From AC-32 sp963719275 (GTDB lineage Bacteria > Actinomycetota > Thermoleophilia > Gaiellales > Gaiellaceae): DNA of 64,000 nt. Position numbers and translations under genes: made by a program. Below the pieces are notes generated by a model that was not told the origin of the DNA, searched no databases, and worked only from the letters and a program-made list of their open reading frames with translations. Shown here in pieces: positions 41,197 to 48,305 of the stretch; within the stretch, counting starts at the first letter, position 1, and every line of letters begins with the position of its first letter. The stretch spans positions 682,001-746,000 of the forward strand of contig CAVRBT010000004.1 of NCBI GenBank assembly GCA_963719275.1, read 5' to 3'.

Positions 41197-43241
41197 GCCG
41201 CGAGCTCCCGCTCGCCGAAGACGCGCTCGACCTCGTCGACCAGCGGGCCTTCGTAGTCGACGAGGCCGTCGGCCACCGCTCGCGCGCGCTCCAGCAGCGG
41301 CCGGTCGGCTCGCCAGTGCACGAAGCGGAGGTCGGAGATGCCGGCCTGGCGAGTGCCCAGGAGCTGGCCTTCGCCGCGCAGCTCGAGGTCCTTCTCGGCC
41401 AAGTCGAAACCGTCCGAGGAGTCGACCAAAGCCTGCAGCCGCTCCTGCGCGTTGTCGGTCAGCTCCTCCCGCGGCCGCGAGATCAGCAGGCAGTACGACT
41501 GCTCGGCGCCGCGCCCCACCCGCCCGCGGAGCTGGTGCAGTTGCGCCAGCCCGAAGCGGTCGGCCTCCTGGACGATCATGATCGTCGCGTTCGGGACGTC
41601 GACCCCGACCTCGATCACCGTCGTCGCCACCAGCACGTCCAGCTCCCGCGCCTTGAACTGCGCCATCAGCTCGCGCCGCTCGGCCGGCCGCAGCCGGCCG
41701 TGGAGCAGGCCTACGCGGTAGTCGCGCAGCTCCGCGCGCCGCAGGCGCCCCGCCTCGGCCTCGGCCGCCCGCGACTGCGACGTCTCCGACTCCTCGATCA
41801 GCGGGCATACCACATACGCCTGGCGACCCTCGTCGAGGTGCCGGCGCAGCCGCTTGTAGGCCTCCGACGAGCGTTCGGCCGTCACCCAGGAGGTCACGAT
41901 CGGCTTCCGCGAGGCCGGCGGCTTCGCGATCTCGGTGACGGACAGGTCGCCGTACAGCGTCAACGCGAGCGTCCGCGGGATCGGCGTGGCGGTCATGTGC
42001 AAGACGTGGGGGGCCCGGCCCTCGGTGAGCGCCCTGCGCTGCTCCACGCCGAAGCGATGTTGTTCATCGACGACCGCCACCCCGAGCTCGCCCAGGTCGA
42101 CCCCTTCCTGGATCAGCGCGTGCGTCCCGACGACGACCTGCGCGCCCTCGAGCTCGGACTTCACCGAGCCCGTCAGCAGCGCCACCCGCACGCCGAGCTG
42201 CGTGCAGAGCGGCTCGACGGTGAGGAAGTGCTGCTCGGCCAGCGTCTCGGTCGGCGCCATCAGCGCGCCGACCTGGCCGGCCTCGACGGCGCGCAGCAGG
42301 GCGTACAGCGCGACGACCGTCTTCCCGGAGCCCACGTCGCCCTGCAAGAGACGCTGCATCGGCGCCTCGCGCGTGAGGTCGGCGTCGATCTCACGGATCG
42401 CCGACTCCTGGTCCGCCGTGAGCTCGAACGGCAGCAGCCCGCGGTAGCGCGCGACCAGCTCGCCGGGCTCGCCGAACGCCGGCGCTACCGCCGTCTCACG
42501 GCCCGCGCGGGTGCGCGCGAGCCCGACCTGCAGCACCAGCAGCTCGTCGAAGGCCAGCCGCCGCCGTCCCGCCTCACCCTCTTCGAGGGAGCGCGGCCGG
42601 TGGAGCGCCCAGAGCGCGTCGGCGCGCAGCGGCAACCGCTCGGCGGCCTTCAGGTCCGCGGGAAGCGGGTCCGGGAGGTCGCGCGCCACGGGAAGCGCCC
42701 GCTCGACGAGGCCGCGCAGACGCTGCGGCGTGACCTCCTCGCTCGCGGGATAGACCGGCGCGAAGTCCGCCGTCGCGGCGAGGCCGTTCAGGTCGTACGA
42801 GCGCACCTGGAAGCCGCTGCGCTTCAACTGGCCGCGCAGCCGCACGCGCGTCCCGGGCTGCAGCTTGTCCGCGAGCCACGCCTGGTTGAACCAGACCGCG
42901 ACGATCTCGTCGCTCCCGTCGGCGACCCGCGCGTTGACGATCGCGAGGTTGCGTCGCGGCCTGCGCACGGAGACCGAGCGCACCTCGCCCGAGATCGCGG
43001 CCTCCTCTCCGATCAGCAGGTCGGCGATCGGCCGCTCCGGGACGGCCGACTCGTAGCGGTGCGGCCGGTGCTCGAGCAGGTCGCGGAGAGTGCGCAAGCC
43101 GAGCTTCGCGAGCTTCTTCTCGAGGGCCGGCCCGACGCCGCTCAGCGTCGAGACCGACGCCGCGGCGCGCTCCGGCCGAGGCGTCCCCGGCAGGCGCGGC
43201 CAGGCCACGGGGGCGTCCACTCCGGCGAAGCCTCTCGGCAC
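41193..43241 (-). CDS. recG: ATP-dependent DNA helicase RecG
   Basis: This 682-residue branch-migration helicase rescues stalled forks. The N-terminal wedge begins with TLSGVGPALEKKLAKLGL, and an OB-fold region follows (SGEVRSVSVRRPRRNLAIVN). Walker A is LLQGDVGSGKTVVALYALLR at about 281-300, the DExH box VVDEQHRFGVEQRRAL, and motif VI LHQLRGRVGRGAEQSYCLLI. It heads the recG-HEAT-rsmD-coaD block. Confidence 0.97.
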   Translation of the reverse strand: MPRGFAGVDAPVAWPRLPGTPRPERAAASVSTLSGVGPALEKKLAKLGLRTLRDLLEHRPHRYESAVPERPIADLLIGEEAAISGEVRSVSVRRPRRNLAIVNARVADGSDEIVAVWFNQAWLADKLQPGTRVRLRGQLKRSGFQVRSYDLNGLAATADFAPVYPASEEVTPQRLRGLVERALPVARDLPDPLPADLKAAERLPLRADALWALHRPRSLEEGEAGRRRLAFDELLVLQVGLARTRAGRETAVAPAFGEPGELVARYRGLLPFELTADQESAIREIDADLTREAPMQRLLQGDVGSGKTVVALYALLRAVEAGQVGALMAPTETLAEQHFLTVEPLCTQLGVRVALLTGSVKSELEGAQVVVGTHALIQEGVDLGELGVAVVDEQHRFGVEQRRALTEGRAPHVLHMTATPIPRTLALTLYGDLSVTEIAKPPASRKPIVTSWVTAERSSEAYKRLRRHLDEGRQAYVVCPLIEESETSQSRAAEAEAGRLRRAELRDYRVGLLHGRLRPAERRELMAQFKARELDVLVATTVIEVGVDVPNATIMIVQEADRFGLAQLHQLRGRVGRGAEQSYCLLISRPREELTDNAQERLQALVDSSDGFDLAEKDLELRGEGQLLGTRQAGISDLRFVHWRADRPLLERARAVADGLVDYEGPLVDEVERVFGERELAA

Positions 43242-43280
43242 GCGGCCAGTCTAGGAATCGACGTGGACACCGGCGGGCAG

Positions 43281-43340
43281 CCGAAGCCTTACCGCGCGCT
43301 ACCGAACCTTTACCCGCCCTTGTCCCGGACTTGGACGGCC
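43281..43340 (+). promoter_or_regulatory. Candidate OmpR-type operator: 11-bp-phased CTT repeats, copy B
   Basis: CTT triplets begin at 43308, 43319 and 43330 (11-bp steps) in CTTTACCCGCC-CTTGTCCCGGA-CTTGGAC. The half CCGAAnCCTT(T)ACC occurs at 43281 and again from 43303. The similarity to 34649-34679 covers CCGAnnCTTTACCCnnnCTTGnCnCGnnCTT. It lies 35-70 bp before the operon start at 43375, where an activator would bind. Confidence 0.45.
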
Positions 43341-43374
43341 GCCTTCTACCTTGATCTCGACCCAGGAGGAAGCC

Positions 43375-43746
43375 ATGTCACGCAAGCACGCATTCGTCAT
43401 CTCAATCGCCCTCGGACTGGCCGCGATCGTCGGCGCGACCGCAGCACTTCGGACCGCCCAGCTCGGCGCGCCCGCGGCGGTCACGAAGCCGGCCGCAACC
43501 TCGCTGTCCGCCCGCGCGCACGCGGTCGACCGCCAGGAGGCGGCGCTGCGCCGCGCGCTGGCCACGCGCCCGCCCAAGCTCCCGGCCGTCCCCGCGGTTC
43601 CCGCCTCGCCCGCCCGGCCGGCTCTCGCGCCGACCACGGTTCGGGTCGTGCAGAGCGCGAGCTTCGGCTCCGGCCACGGCGATGACGACGACGGCGGCGA
43701 CGACGATGGCGACCACAGCGGCCACAGCGGGGGCGGAGATGACTAA
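43375..43746 (+). CDS. Small exported protein with Asp/His/Gly-rich tail (tailed protein 3)
   Basis: No family recognised. The 123-residue protein has an N-terminal membrane or signal segment (HAFVISIALGLAAIVGATAA), an Ala/Arg/Gln helix, a Pro/Val/Ala linker, and an acidic tail GHGDDDDGGDDDGDHSGHSG ending GGGDD. Asp/His density suggests binding of metal ions outside the membrane. It heads a six-gene operon in which every junction overlaps. The ATG has CAGGAGGA upstream. Members of the same plan lie at 34760-35173 and 37321-37674. Confidence 0.75.
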   Translation: MSRKHAFVISIALGLAAIVGATAALRTAQLGAPAAVTKPAATSLSARAHAVDRQEAALRRALATRPPKLPAVPAVPASPARPALAPTTVRVVQSASFGSGHGDDDDGGDDDGDHSGHSGGGDD

Positions 43747-44083
43747 CCACGTGGTCCGCCTGTACGCGCTCGCGTGCTCTCTGCTCGTCCTGTTCGCGAT
43801 GTGGGCAGCGATCGCCGCCCGGCCCTGGACGACCTCGCAGCCGAAGGCCGACCCGCGCTGGGCCGCGCTCGCGGCGCGCGAGCAGCGGCTCCGGCAGGAG
43901 GCCGTAGTCGTGCAGCGCGTCGTCGCGAGGCGCTGGCGCGTGTACCGCGTCCACCTCGCCGCGCGCCGGCGGGAGATCGCGACAGCGACGCAGCGGCGAG
44001 CGGCGCTCGCCTCGGCGGCTCCCGCCGCACCCTCGGTGCGCGTCGTCTCGCTCCCGCCCGTGACCGTGACGAGGACGTCGTGA
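43739..44083 (+). CDS. Small single-pass membrane protein of the ApbE/ferredoxin operon
   Basis: This 114-residue protein of unknown family has one membrane segment (VVRLYALACSLLVLFAMWAA), then a strongly basic amphipathic region (REQRLRQEAVVVQRVVARRW, HLAARRREIATATQRRAAL) and a Pro/Val-rich C-terminus. The ATG lies inside the end of tailed protein 3 (8-bp overlap), and its stop overlaps apbE as GTGA. Its location and coupling suggest an assembly or subunit role with the cytochrome b-like protein. Confidence 0.7.
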   Translation: MTNHVVRLYALACSLLVLFAMWAAIAARPWTTSQPKADPRWAALAAREQRLRQEAVVVQRVVARRWRVYRVHLAARRREIATATQRRAALASAAPAAPSVRVVSLPPVTVTRTS

Positions 44084-44937
44084 TCCTGCGCCGCAGCTTC
44101 CGCGCGATGGGCACCGACGTGGAGCTCTTCCTCGCCGCCGAACCAGGCCCCGCCGCGGACAGGGCGCTGAACGCGGCGGAGAACGAGTTCGAGCGGGTCG
44201 AGGCGCTGCTCTCGCGCTTCCGGCCGGAGTCGGAGCTCTCGGCGCTCAACCGCCAGGGGCGCATCGAGGCCGGCGATGACCTCCTGGCCGTCGTCGGGCT
44301 CGCACTCGAGGCGCGCAAGCGCACCGACGGGCGGTTCGACCCGACCGTCCACGACGCGCTCGTCGCCGCCGGCTACGACCGCACCTTCGACGAGGTCGCG
44401 AGCGACAGTCCGGCCCAGGCCCACTCCGGTCGCTGCGGCGGTGAGGTCCGCATCTCCAGCAGCACCATCCAGCTGGAGCCGGGAGTCCACCTGGACCTCG
44501 GCGGGATCGGCAAGGGCTACACCGTCGACCGCGCCGCCGCGATCCTCGCGACCGCAGGCCCGGCGCTCGTCGACGCCGGCGGCGACATCGCCGCCTTCGG
44601 CCGCCCCGACGATCTCGGCTGGCGCGTCGGCATCGAGACCGCCGACGAGACGATGACGGTCGCGCTCGACGACGCCGCGATTGCGACTTCCGGCCGAGAC
44701 CGCCGCCGCTGGTGCCGCGACGGTGAGGAGCGCCACCACCTGATCGACCCGGCGACCGGACGGCCCGCAGAGACCGGCCTGCTCCGCGTGACCGTCGTAG
44801 CGCCCACTGCGGTCGAGGCAGAGGTGCTCGCGAAGTCGCTCTTCCTGGCCGGCGAAGACGCTGCCGCCACCGCGACCGAACCGGCGGTGCTCGTAACCGA
44901 GGACGGCCGCACCGTGATCGCAGGTGGTCTCGCATGA
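44080..44937 (+). CDS. apbE: ApbE-family FAD:protein FMN transferase
   Basis: ApbE attaches FMN to Ser/Thr of partner proteins or hydrolyses FAD. This 285-residue protein shows AMGTDVELFLA, LSRFRPESELSALNR, the flavin region HLDLGGIGKGYTVDRAA, DAGGDIAAFG, and the metal-binding HHLIDPATGRPAETG. No signal peptide is visible, unlike many Gram-negative ApbE lipoproteins. GTG 44080 overlaps the preceding stop. No standard flavinylation target motif was noticed in the neighbouring small proteins, so its substrate is open. Confidence 0.93.
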   Translation: MILRRSFRAMGTDVELFLAAEPGPAADRALNAAENEFERVEALLSRFRPESELSALNRQGRIEAGDDLLAVVGLALEARKRTDGRFDPTVHDALVAAGYDRTFDEVASDSPAQAHSGRCGGEVRISSSTIQLEPGVHLDLGGIGKGYTVDRAAAILATAGPALVDAGGDIAAFGRPDDLGWRVGIETADETMTVALDDAAIATSGRDRRRWCRDGEERHHLIDPATGRPAETGLLRVTVVAPTAVEAEVLAKSLFLAGEDAAATATEPAVLVTEDGRTVIAGGLA

Positions 44938-45536
44938 AGGACCCGACGTTCTGGATCCTCGCTCGCGCGTCCGGCCTGACCGCCTACGTCCTGCTGACCC
45001 TCTCCGTGCTTGCCGGGCTCACGGTCAAGTCCAAGCCGTTCAAGACACTCCGCCTGCCGGCGGTCACCGACCTTCACCGCTTCCTGGCCCTGCTCGGCCT
45101 GGGCGCGGTCGCGATCCACGGGATCACGCTCGTGCTCGATACGACGGTGAAGATCACGCCCGCGGCGCTGCTCGTTCCGGGGCTCGTCCCCTACCGACCG
45201 GTGTGGACGGCGCTCGGCGTTCTCGCGGCGGAGCTGATGGCGCTGATCTACGTCTCGTTCGCGCTGCGCAAGCGGATCGGGATGAAGAACTGGCGCCGCC
45301 TCCACTACGCGACGTACGCCGTCTTTGCACTCGCGACGATGCACGGGCTCGCCGCCGGGACCGACTCGACGCGGCCGTGGGCCATCTGGCTCTACCTCGC
45401 CGCGATCGGCGCCGTCTGCGCCGCGACCGTGTGGCGCGTGCTCACGGCCGCTCCGGCTCGGCCCGGCCCGGCCGGCGCACCGCGGCCTGCACCAGTTCCC
45501 GCAACCGACACACCGACCGGAGGTACATCGAGATGA
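44934..45536 (+). CDS. Ferric-reductase-like transmembrane cytochrome b protein
   Basis: This 200-residue protein has five or more membrane segments. It has four histidines in two spaced pairs: His48 and His62 (DLHRF, IHGIT), and His124 and His137 (RLHYA, MHGLA). This fits two b-type hemes stacked across the membrane as in ferric reductase/NOX/MsrQ-like proteins. The cytoplasmic C-terminus is Pro/Ala-rich, with no attached flavin domain. It probably carries electrons from the ferredoxin encoded next to it to an acceptor outside. ATG 44934 overlaps apbE by 4 bp. Confidence 0.88.
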   Translation: MKDPTFWILARASGLTAYVLLTLSVLAGLTVKSKPFKTLRLPAVTDLHRFLALLGLGAVAIHGITLVLDTTVKITPAALLVPGLVPYRPVWTALGVLAAELMALIYVSFALRKRIGMKNWRRLHYATYAVFALATMHGLAAGTDSTRPWAIWLYLAAIGAVCAATVWRVLTAAPARPGPAGAPRPAPVPATDTPTGGTSR

Positions 45537-45739
45537 CGAAGTTCCGTATCACCATCGACCGAAGTCTCTGCAGCGGCTTCGGCTCCTGCGTCGAGCTCGC
45601 ACCGCACGCGTACGAGCTCGGGGCCGACGGCATCGCCAACGTCCTCGTCCACGAGACCGACGACCCGACCGCCGTCGAGGCCGCGGGCACCTGCCCGATG
45701 GGCGCGATCGCCGTCCAGGCCGTGGAGGAGGCTGCATGA
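45533..45739 (+). CDS. Small [3Fe-4S]-type ferredoxin
   Basis: This 68-residue ferredoxin has cysteines at 13, 19 and 54 (LCSGFGSC and GTCPMGAI). The position that would hold the fourth ligand in a [4Fe-4S] cluster is Phe16, so a [3Fe-4S] cluster is predicted, as in P450-partner ferredoxins of actinobacteria. It is encoded between the cytochrome b-like protein and a ferredoxin reductase with ATGA overlaps on both sides; no P450 lies in the window. Confidence 0.93.
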   Translation: MTKFRITIDRSLCSGFGSCVELAPHAYELGADGIANVLVHETDDPTAVEAAGTCPMGAIAVQAVEEAA

Positions 45740-46845
45740 CCGCCCCGCGGCGGGTCCTGATCGTCGGCGCGGGCCTCGCCGGAGCGCGCTGCGCCGAGAC
45801 GCTGCGCGCGAACGGGTTCGACGGCGACGTGCGGATCGTCGGCGCGGAGCCGGTGCCGCCGTACGAGCGGCCCGCGCTCTCGAAGCAGCATCTGTCGGGA
45901 ACGCGTGACGCGGGGTCGCTGGAGCTTCGGCCACGCTCGTTCTGGCGCGACAACGGGATCGAGCTGCTGCTCGGCCGGCGGGTCGTCTCCGTGGACGCGG
46001 AGGCGCGCACGGCGCTCACCGACGGCGGAGAGGAGCTCACCTGGGACGTCCTCGTCCTCGCGACCGGCGCGGCTGCGCGCTCACTCCCCGGGTGGGACGG
46101 AGCGCACACGCTACGCACGCTCGCCGACGCAGCCGCACTGCGTAAGCAGCTGCAGCCCGGTGCGCGGGTAGCCGTCATCGGCGCCGGTTTCGTTGGCACG
46201 GAGCTCGCGTCGACGGCGGTCTCCCTCGGCGCCTCGGTGACGCTGGTCGACGTAGCCGGTGCCCCGCTGGAGCGAGTGCTCGGCCGAGAGGTCGGCACGC
46301 TGCTGGCCTCACGGTACGCGGATGCCGGCGTCGAGCTCCGACTCGGTAGCGCGCTCGACCGGTCCGAGCTCGACGCCGACGCGGTCGTCATCGCCGTCGG
46401 GGTCTTGCCCGAGGCCCCTACCCTCGGCGGCGCGAACGGCATCCCGACCGACGCCTGCGGCCGCACGCCGATCGCCGACGTCTACGCCGCCGGCGACGTG
46501 GCCGAGGCCTGGCACCCGCTCCTCGGACGGCGCCTGCGCGTGGAGCACTGGACGAGCGCGGCCGGCCAGGGCGCCGCGGTTGCGCACGCAATCCTCGGCA
46601 ATGAGCGGCCGCACGCAGCGCTGCCGTACTTCTGGTCGGACCAGTTCGGCTTGCGGTTGCAGTACGTCGGCCACGCCGAACGGTGGGACGCGGTCGAGAT
46701 CGAGGGCGACCCGGGCTCATTCGTCGCCCGTTACCTCGAGAACGGTGCAACCGTCGCCGCACTCGCTGTAAACCGGCCGACGGAGGTTGCCTCCCTTCGC
46801 AACGAGCTGACGGCTGCGCTGGAAGGCGAGCTGCTGGCAGCATGA
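45736..46845 (+). CDS. FAD-dependent ferredoxin/rubredoxin reductase
   Basis: This 369-residue two-dinucleotide-fold oxidoreductase has an FAD site VLIVGAGLAGARCAETL, an NAD(P)H site VAVIGAGFVGTELASTAV, and the FAD-contact motif DVYAAGDVAEAW. It matches reductases of ferredoxin-P450 and dioxygenase systems. It would take electrons from NAD(P)H and pass them to the ferredoxin gene before it. It ends the operon; an intergenic hairpin repeat follows. Confidence 0.93.
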   Translation: MTAPRRVLIVGAGLAGARCAETLRANGFDGDVRIVGAEPVPPYERPALSKQHLSGTRDAGSLELRPRSFWRDNGIELLLGRRVVSVDAEARTALTDGGEELTWDVLVLATGAAARSLPGWDGAHTLRTLADAAALRKQLQPGARVAVIGAGFVGTELASTAVSLGASVTLVDVAGAPLERVLGREVGTLLASRYADAGVELRLGSALDRSELDADAVVIAVGVLPEAPTLGGANGIPTDACGRTPIADVYAAGDVAEAWHPLLGRRLRVEHWTSAAGQGAAVAHAILGNERPHAALPYFWSDQFGLRLQYVGHAERWDAVEIEGDPGSFVARYLENGATVAALAVNRPTEVASLRNELTAALEGELLAA

Positions 46846-46894
46846 AACGCCCGCGCCGGCAAGGCCGGCGCAGCCTCTCTTGGTCGGCGCCTTA
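46846..46894. repeat. Hairpin intergenic repeat, family 2, copy A (also terminator-like)
   Basis: Between two convergent genes lies GCGCCGGC-AAG-GCCGGCGC (46853-46871), followed by GGCGCC. Read on the minus strand it starts right at the degV stop as GGCGCCGACCAAGAGAGGCT, then GCGCCGGCCTTGCCGGCGC. The tandem copies at 50300-50434 match this order (GGCGCCGACCAGAGAGGCCG, then GCCGGCTTTGCCGGC). Confidence 0.6.
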
Positions 46895-47752
46895 GGAGTC
46901 GTCGAACCAGAAGAAGCCGACCGTGCCGGGCCCGGCGTGCGCTCCGACGACGGGCCCGAGCGCGCTCACGATCTCGATCTCCGCCTCAGGTCGCGTCTCG
47001 CGCACCATCGTGCGCAGCGCCTCGGCCCGCTCCGGCGCCTCTGCGTGCGCGATCCCGACACGGAGGGTCGGCTCGTCGCGCGTGTCCGCCTCGAAGGCGT
47101 TCTCGAACTCGAGAAACGCCTTCCGGTTGCCGCGCACGCGCTTGACCGGCAGCACCTCTCCCTCGCGGATCGACAGGATCGGCTTGATGTGGAGCAGCTC
47201 GCCGGCCCAGCCGCGCGCACGGCCGACGCGGCCGCCGCGGACGAGGTACTCGAAGGTGTCGACCGTGAAGAGCAGCCCGGCGCTGCCGCGGTAGCGCTCC
47301 ACGAGCGCGTCCACCTCCTCGTCGGTCGTGCCGGCCGCGAGCCGGCGCTGGATCGCGAGGCCGAGCATCGCGATCGCAGCAGAGGCGCTCTCGGAGTCAA
47401 TGGTGCGCACGCGGTCGCCGCCGAGCTCGCTTGCCGCCGCCCGGGCGCTCTCGATCGTCCCCGAGAGCTTGCCCGCGATGTGCACCGAGAGGATCCGCTC
47501 GTAGCCGGCCAGCTCCTCGTAGCTGCTCAGGAAGTCACCGGGAGTCGGCTGCGAGGTGGTCGGCGTCTCGTGCGCGGCCCGCAGGCGCGCGTAGAACGCG
47601 TCCGGGTCGAGCTCGACGTAGTCGCGGAAGCTCTGGTCGCCGAAGCGCACGTAGAGCGGCACCACCCGCCAGTTCGGGAACCGCTGCGTCGCCTCGGGGA
47701 AGTCGGCGGTCGAGTCGACGACGATTGCCGTGTTCTCGGCCGTCAGGTCCAC
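46892..47752 (-). CDS. degV: DegV-family fatty-acid-binding protein (FakB-like)
   Basis: This 286-residue protein binds fatty acids for phosphorylation by the FakA kinase. Conserved sites are IVVDSTADFPEATQR, TSQPTPGDF, SVHIAGKLSGTIESA and IDSESASAAIAMLGLAIQRR. The GTG at 47752 is one base after the 164-bp structured element. FakA is two genes upstream on the same strand, with a lone receiver gene between. Confidence 0.94.
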   Translation of the reverse strand: MDLTAENTAIVVDSTADFPEATQRFPNWRVVPLYVRFGDQSFRDYVELDPDAFYARLRAAHETPTTSQPTPGDFLSSYEELAGYERILSVHIAGKLSGTIESARAAASELGGDRVRTIDSESASAAIAMLGLAIQRRLAAGTTDEEVDALVERYRGSAGLLFTVDTFEYLVRGGRVGRARGWAGELLHIKPILSIREGEVLPVKRVRGNRKAFLEFENAFEADTRDEPTLRVGIAHAEAPERAEALRTMVRETRPEAEIEIVSALGPVVGAHAGPGTVGFFWFDDS

Positions 47753-47753
47753 G

Positions 47754-47917
47754 AGTGCGCCTTCCAGTGATCGTGCCCAGGCTCTCGGTCACTAGCACCA
47801 AACCAGAGTCCCCACTCGACCGCGGCGCGGGCCGGCAGCCCGCGCAAGGGTGAGGGAGGGCTCTGGCGCCGCGTGATAGTGGGCGAGAGACGGGCGTCGA
47901 TTGCTGGGAGGCGCACT
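47754..47917 (-). ncRNA. 164-nt structured leader-like element, copy A
   Basis: The element fills the gap between the receiver gene and degV. It aligns without gaps to 57209-57372 at about 128 of 164 positions, counted by eye. On the minus strand it folds into one long nested hairpin. The outer stem AGTGCGCCT (47909-47917) pairs with AGGCGCACT (47754-47762), which includes the degV ribosome-binding bases; next come CAATCG/CGATCA-like pairs and TCTCTCG with CGAGAG. GGCGCCAGAG pairs with CTCTGG..GGTGC, and an apical GCGCGGGC/GCCCGCGC stem has a 5-base loop. It overlaps the upstream stop by 2 nt and ends 1 nt before the GTG. Confidence 0.65.
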
Positions 47918-48296
47918 AGGCTTTCGTGTGCGCCGCGTCCTGGATGGCCGAGATGACCGCGTCCAGCCCTTCGTCCTTGCGCAGGCACGCAACGACACCG
48001 GCCTCGGTCAGCGCGTCGCGCTCCCGCAGGGTCGCCGACGCGGTGAGGCAGATAACGGCGGCCGACGGGCACGCCTCGCGCACCTCGCGGGTCGCCTGCA
48101 CCCCGTCGAGCCCGGGCAGCCGGTAGTCCATCACCACGACGTCGGGCCGCACCTCGCGTGCCGACGCCGCCGCGCTCGTGCCGTCGGGAACCGCCGCGAC
48201 GACCTCCATGTCGGGCCGCATCCCGAGCGTCAGCTCGAGCGCTTCGCGGAAGACCTGGTTGTCCTCGACGAGCAGAACGCGGATCGATTGGTCCAC
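47916..48296 (-). CDS. Stand-alone response-regulator receiver protein
   Basis: This 126-residue protein is a single receiver domain: acidic pair in VLLVEDNQVF, phospho-acceptor Asp57 in DVVVMDYRLPGLDG, Thr in CLTASA and Lys in CLRKDEG. There is no output domain. It resembles NarL-type receivers. It lies between fakA and degV on the same strand, 9 bp after fakA, which suggests phosphorylation-controlled input to fatty-acid activation or simple insertion. No partner kinase is adjacent. Confidence 0.9.
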   Translation of the reverse strand: MDQSIRVLLVEDNQVFREALELTLGMRPDMEVVAAVPDGTSAAASAREVRPDVVVMDYRLPGLDGVQATREVREACPSAAVICLTASATLRERDALTEAGVVACLRKDEGLDAVISAIQDAAHTKA

Positions 48297-48305
48297 CGCT
48301 CGAGA

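Noticed and set aside
47754..47917. Reading the 164-bp element as an integron attC site or a coding leader
   Set aside because: No GTTRRRY/RYYYAAC core sites and no integrase. A peptide-like frame (VLATENQGAITGR against VLVTESLGTITGR) is shared by both copies but lacks a distinct start and is explained by conserved pairing.
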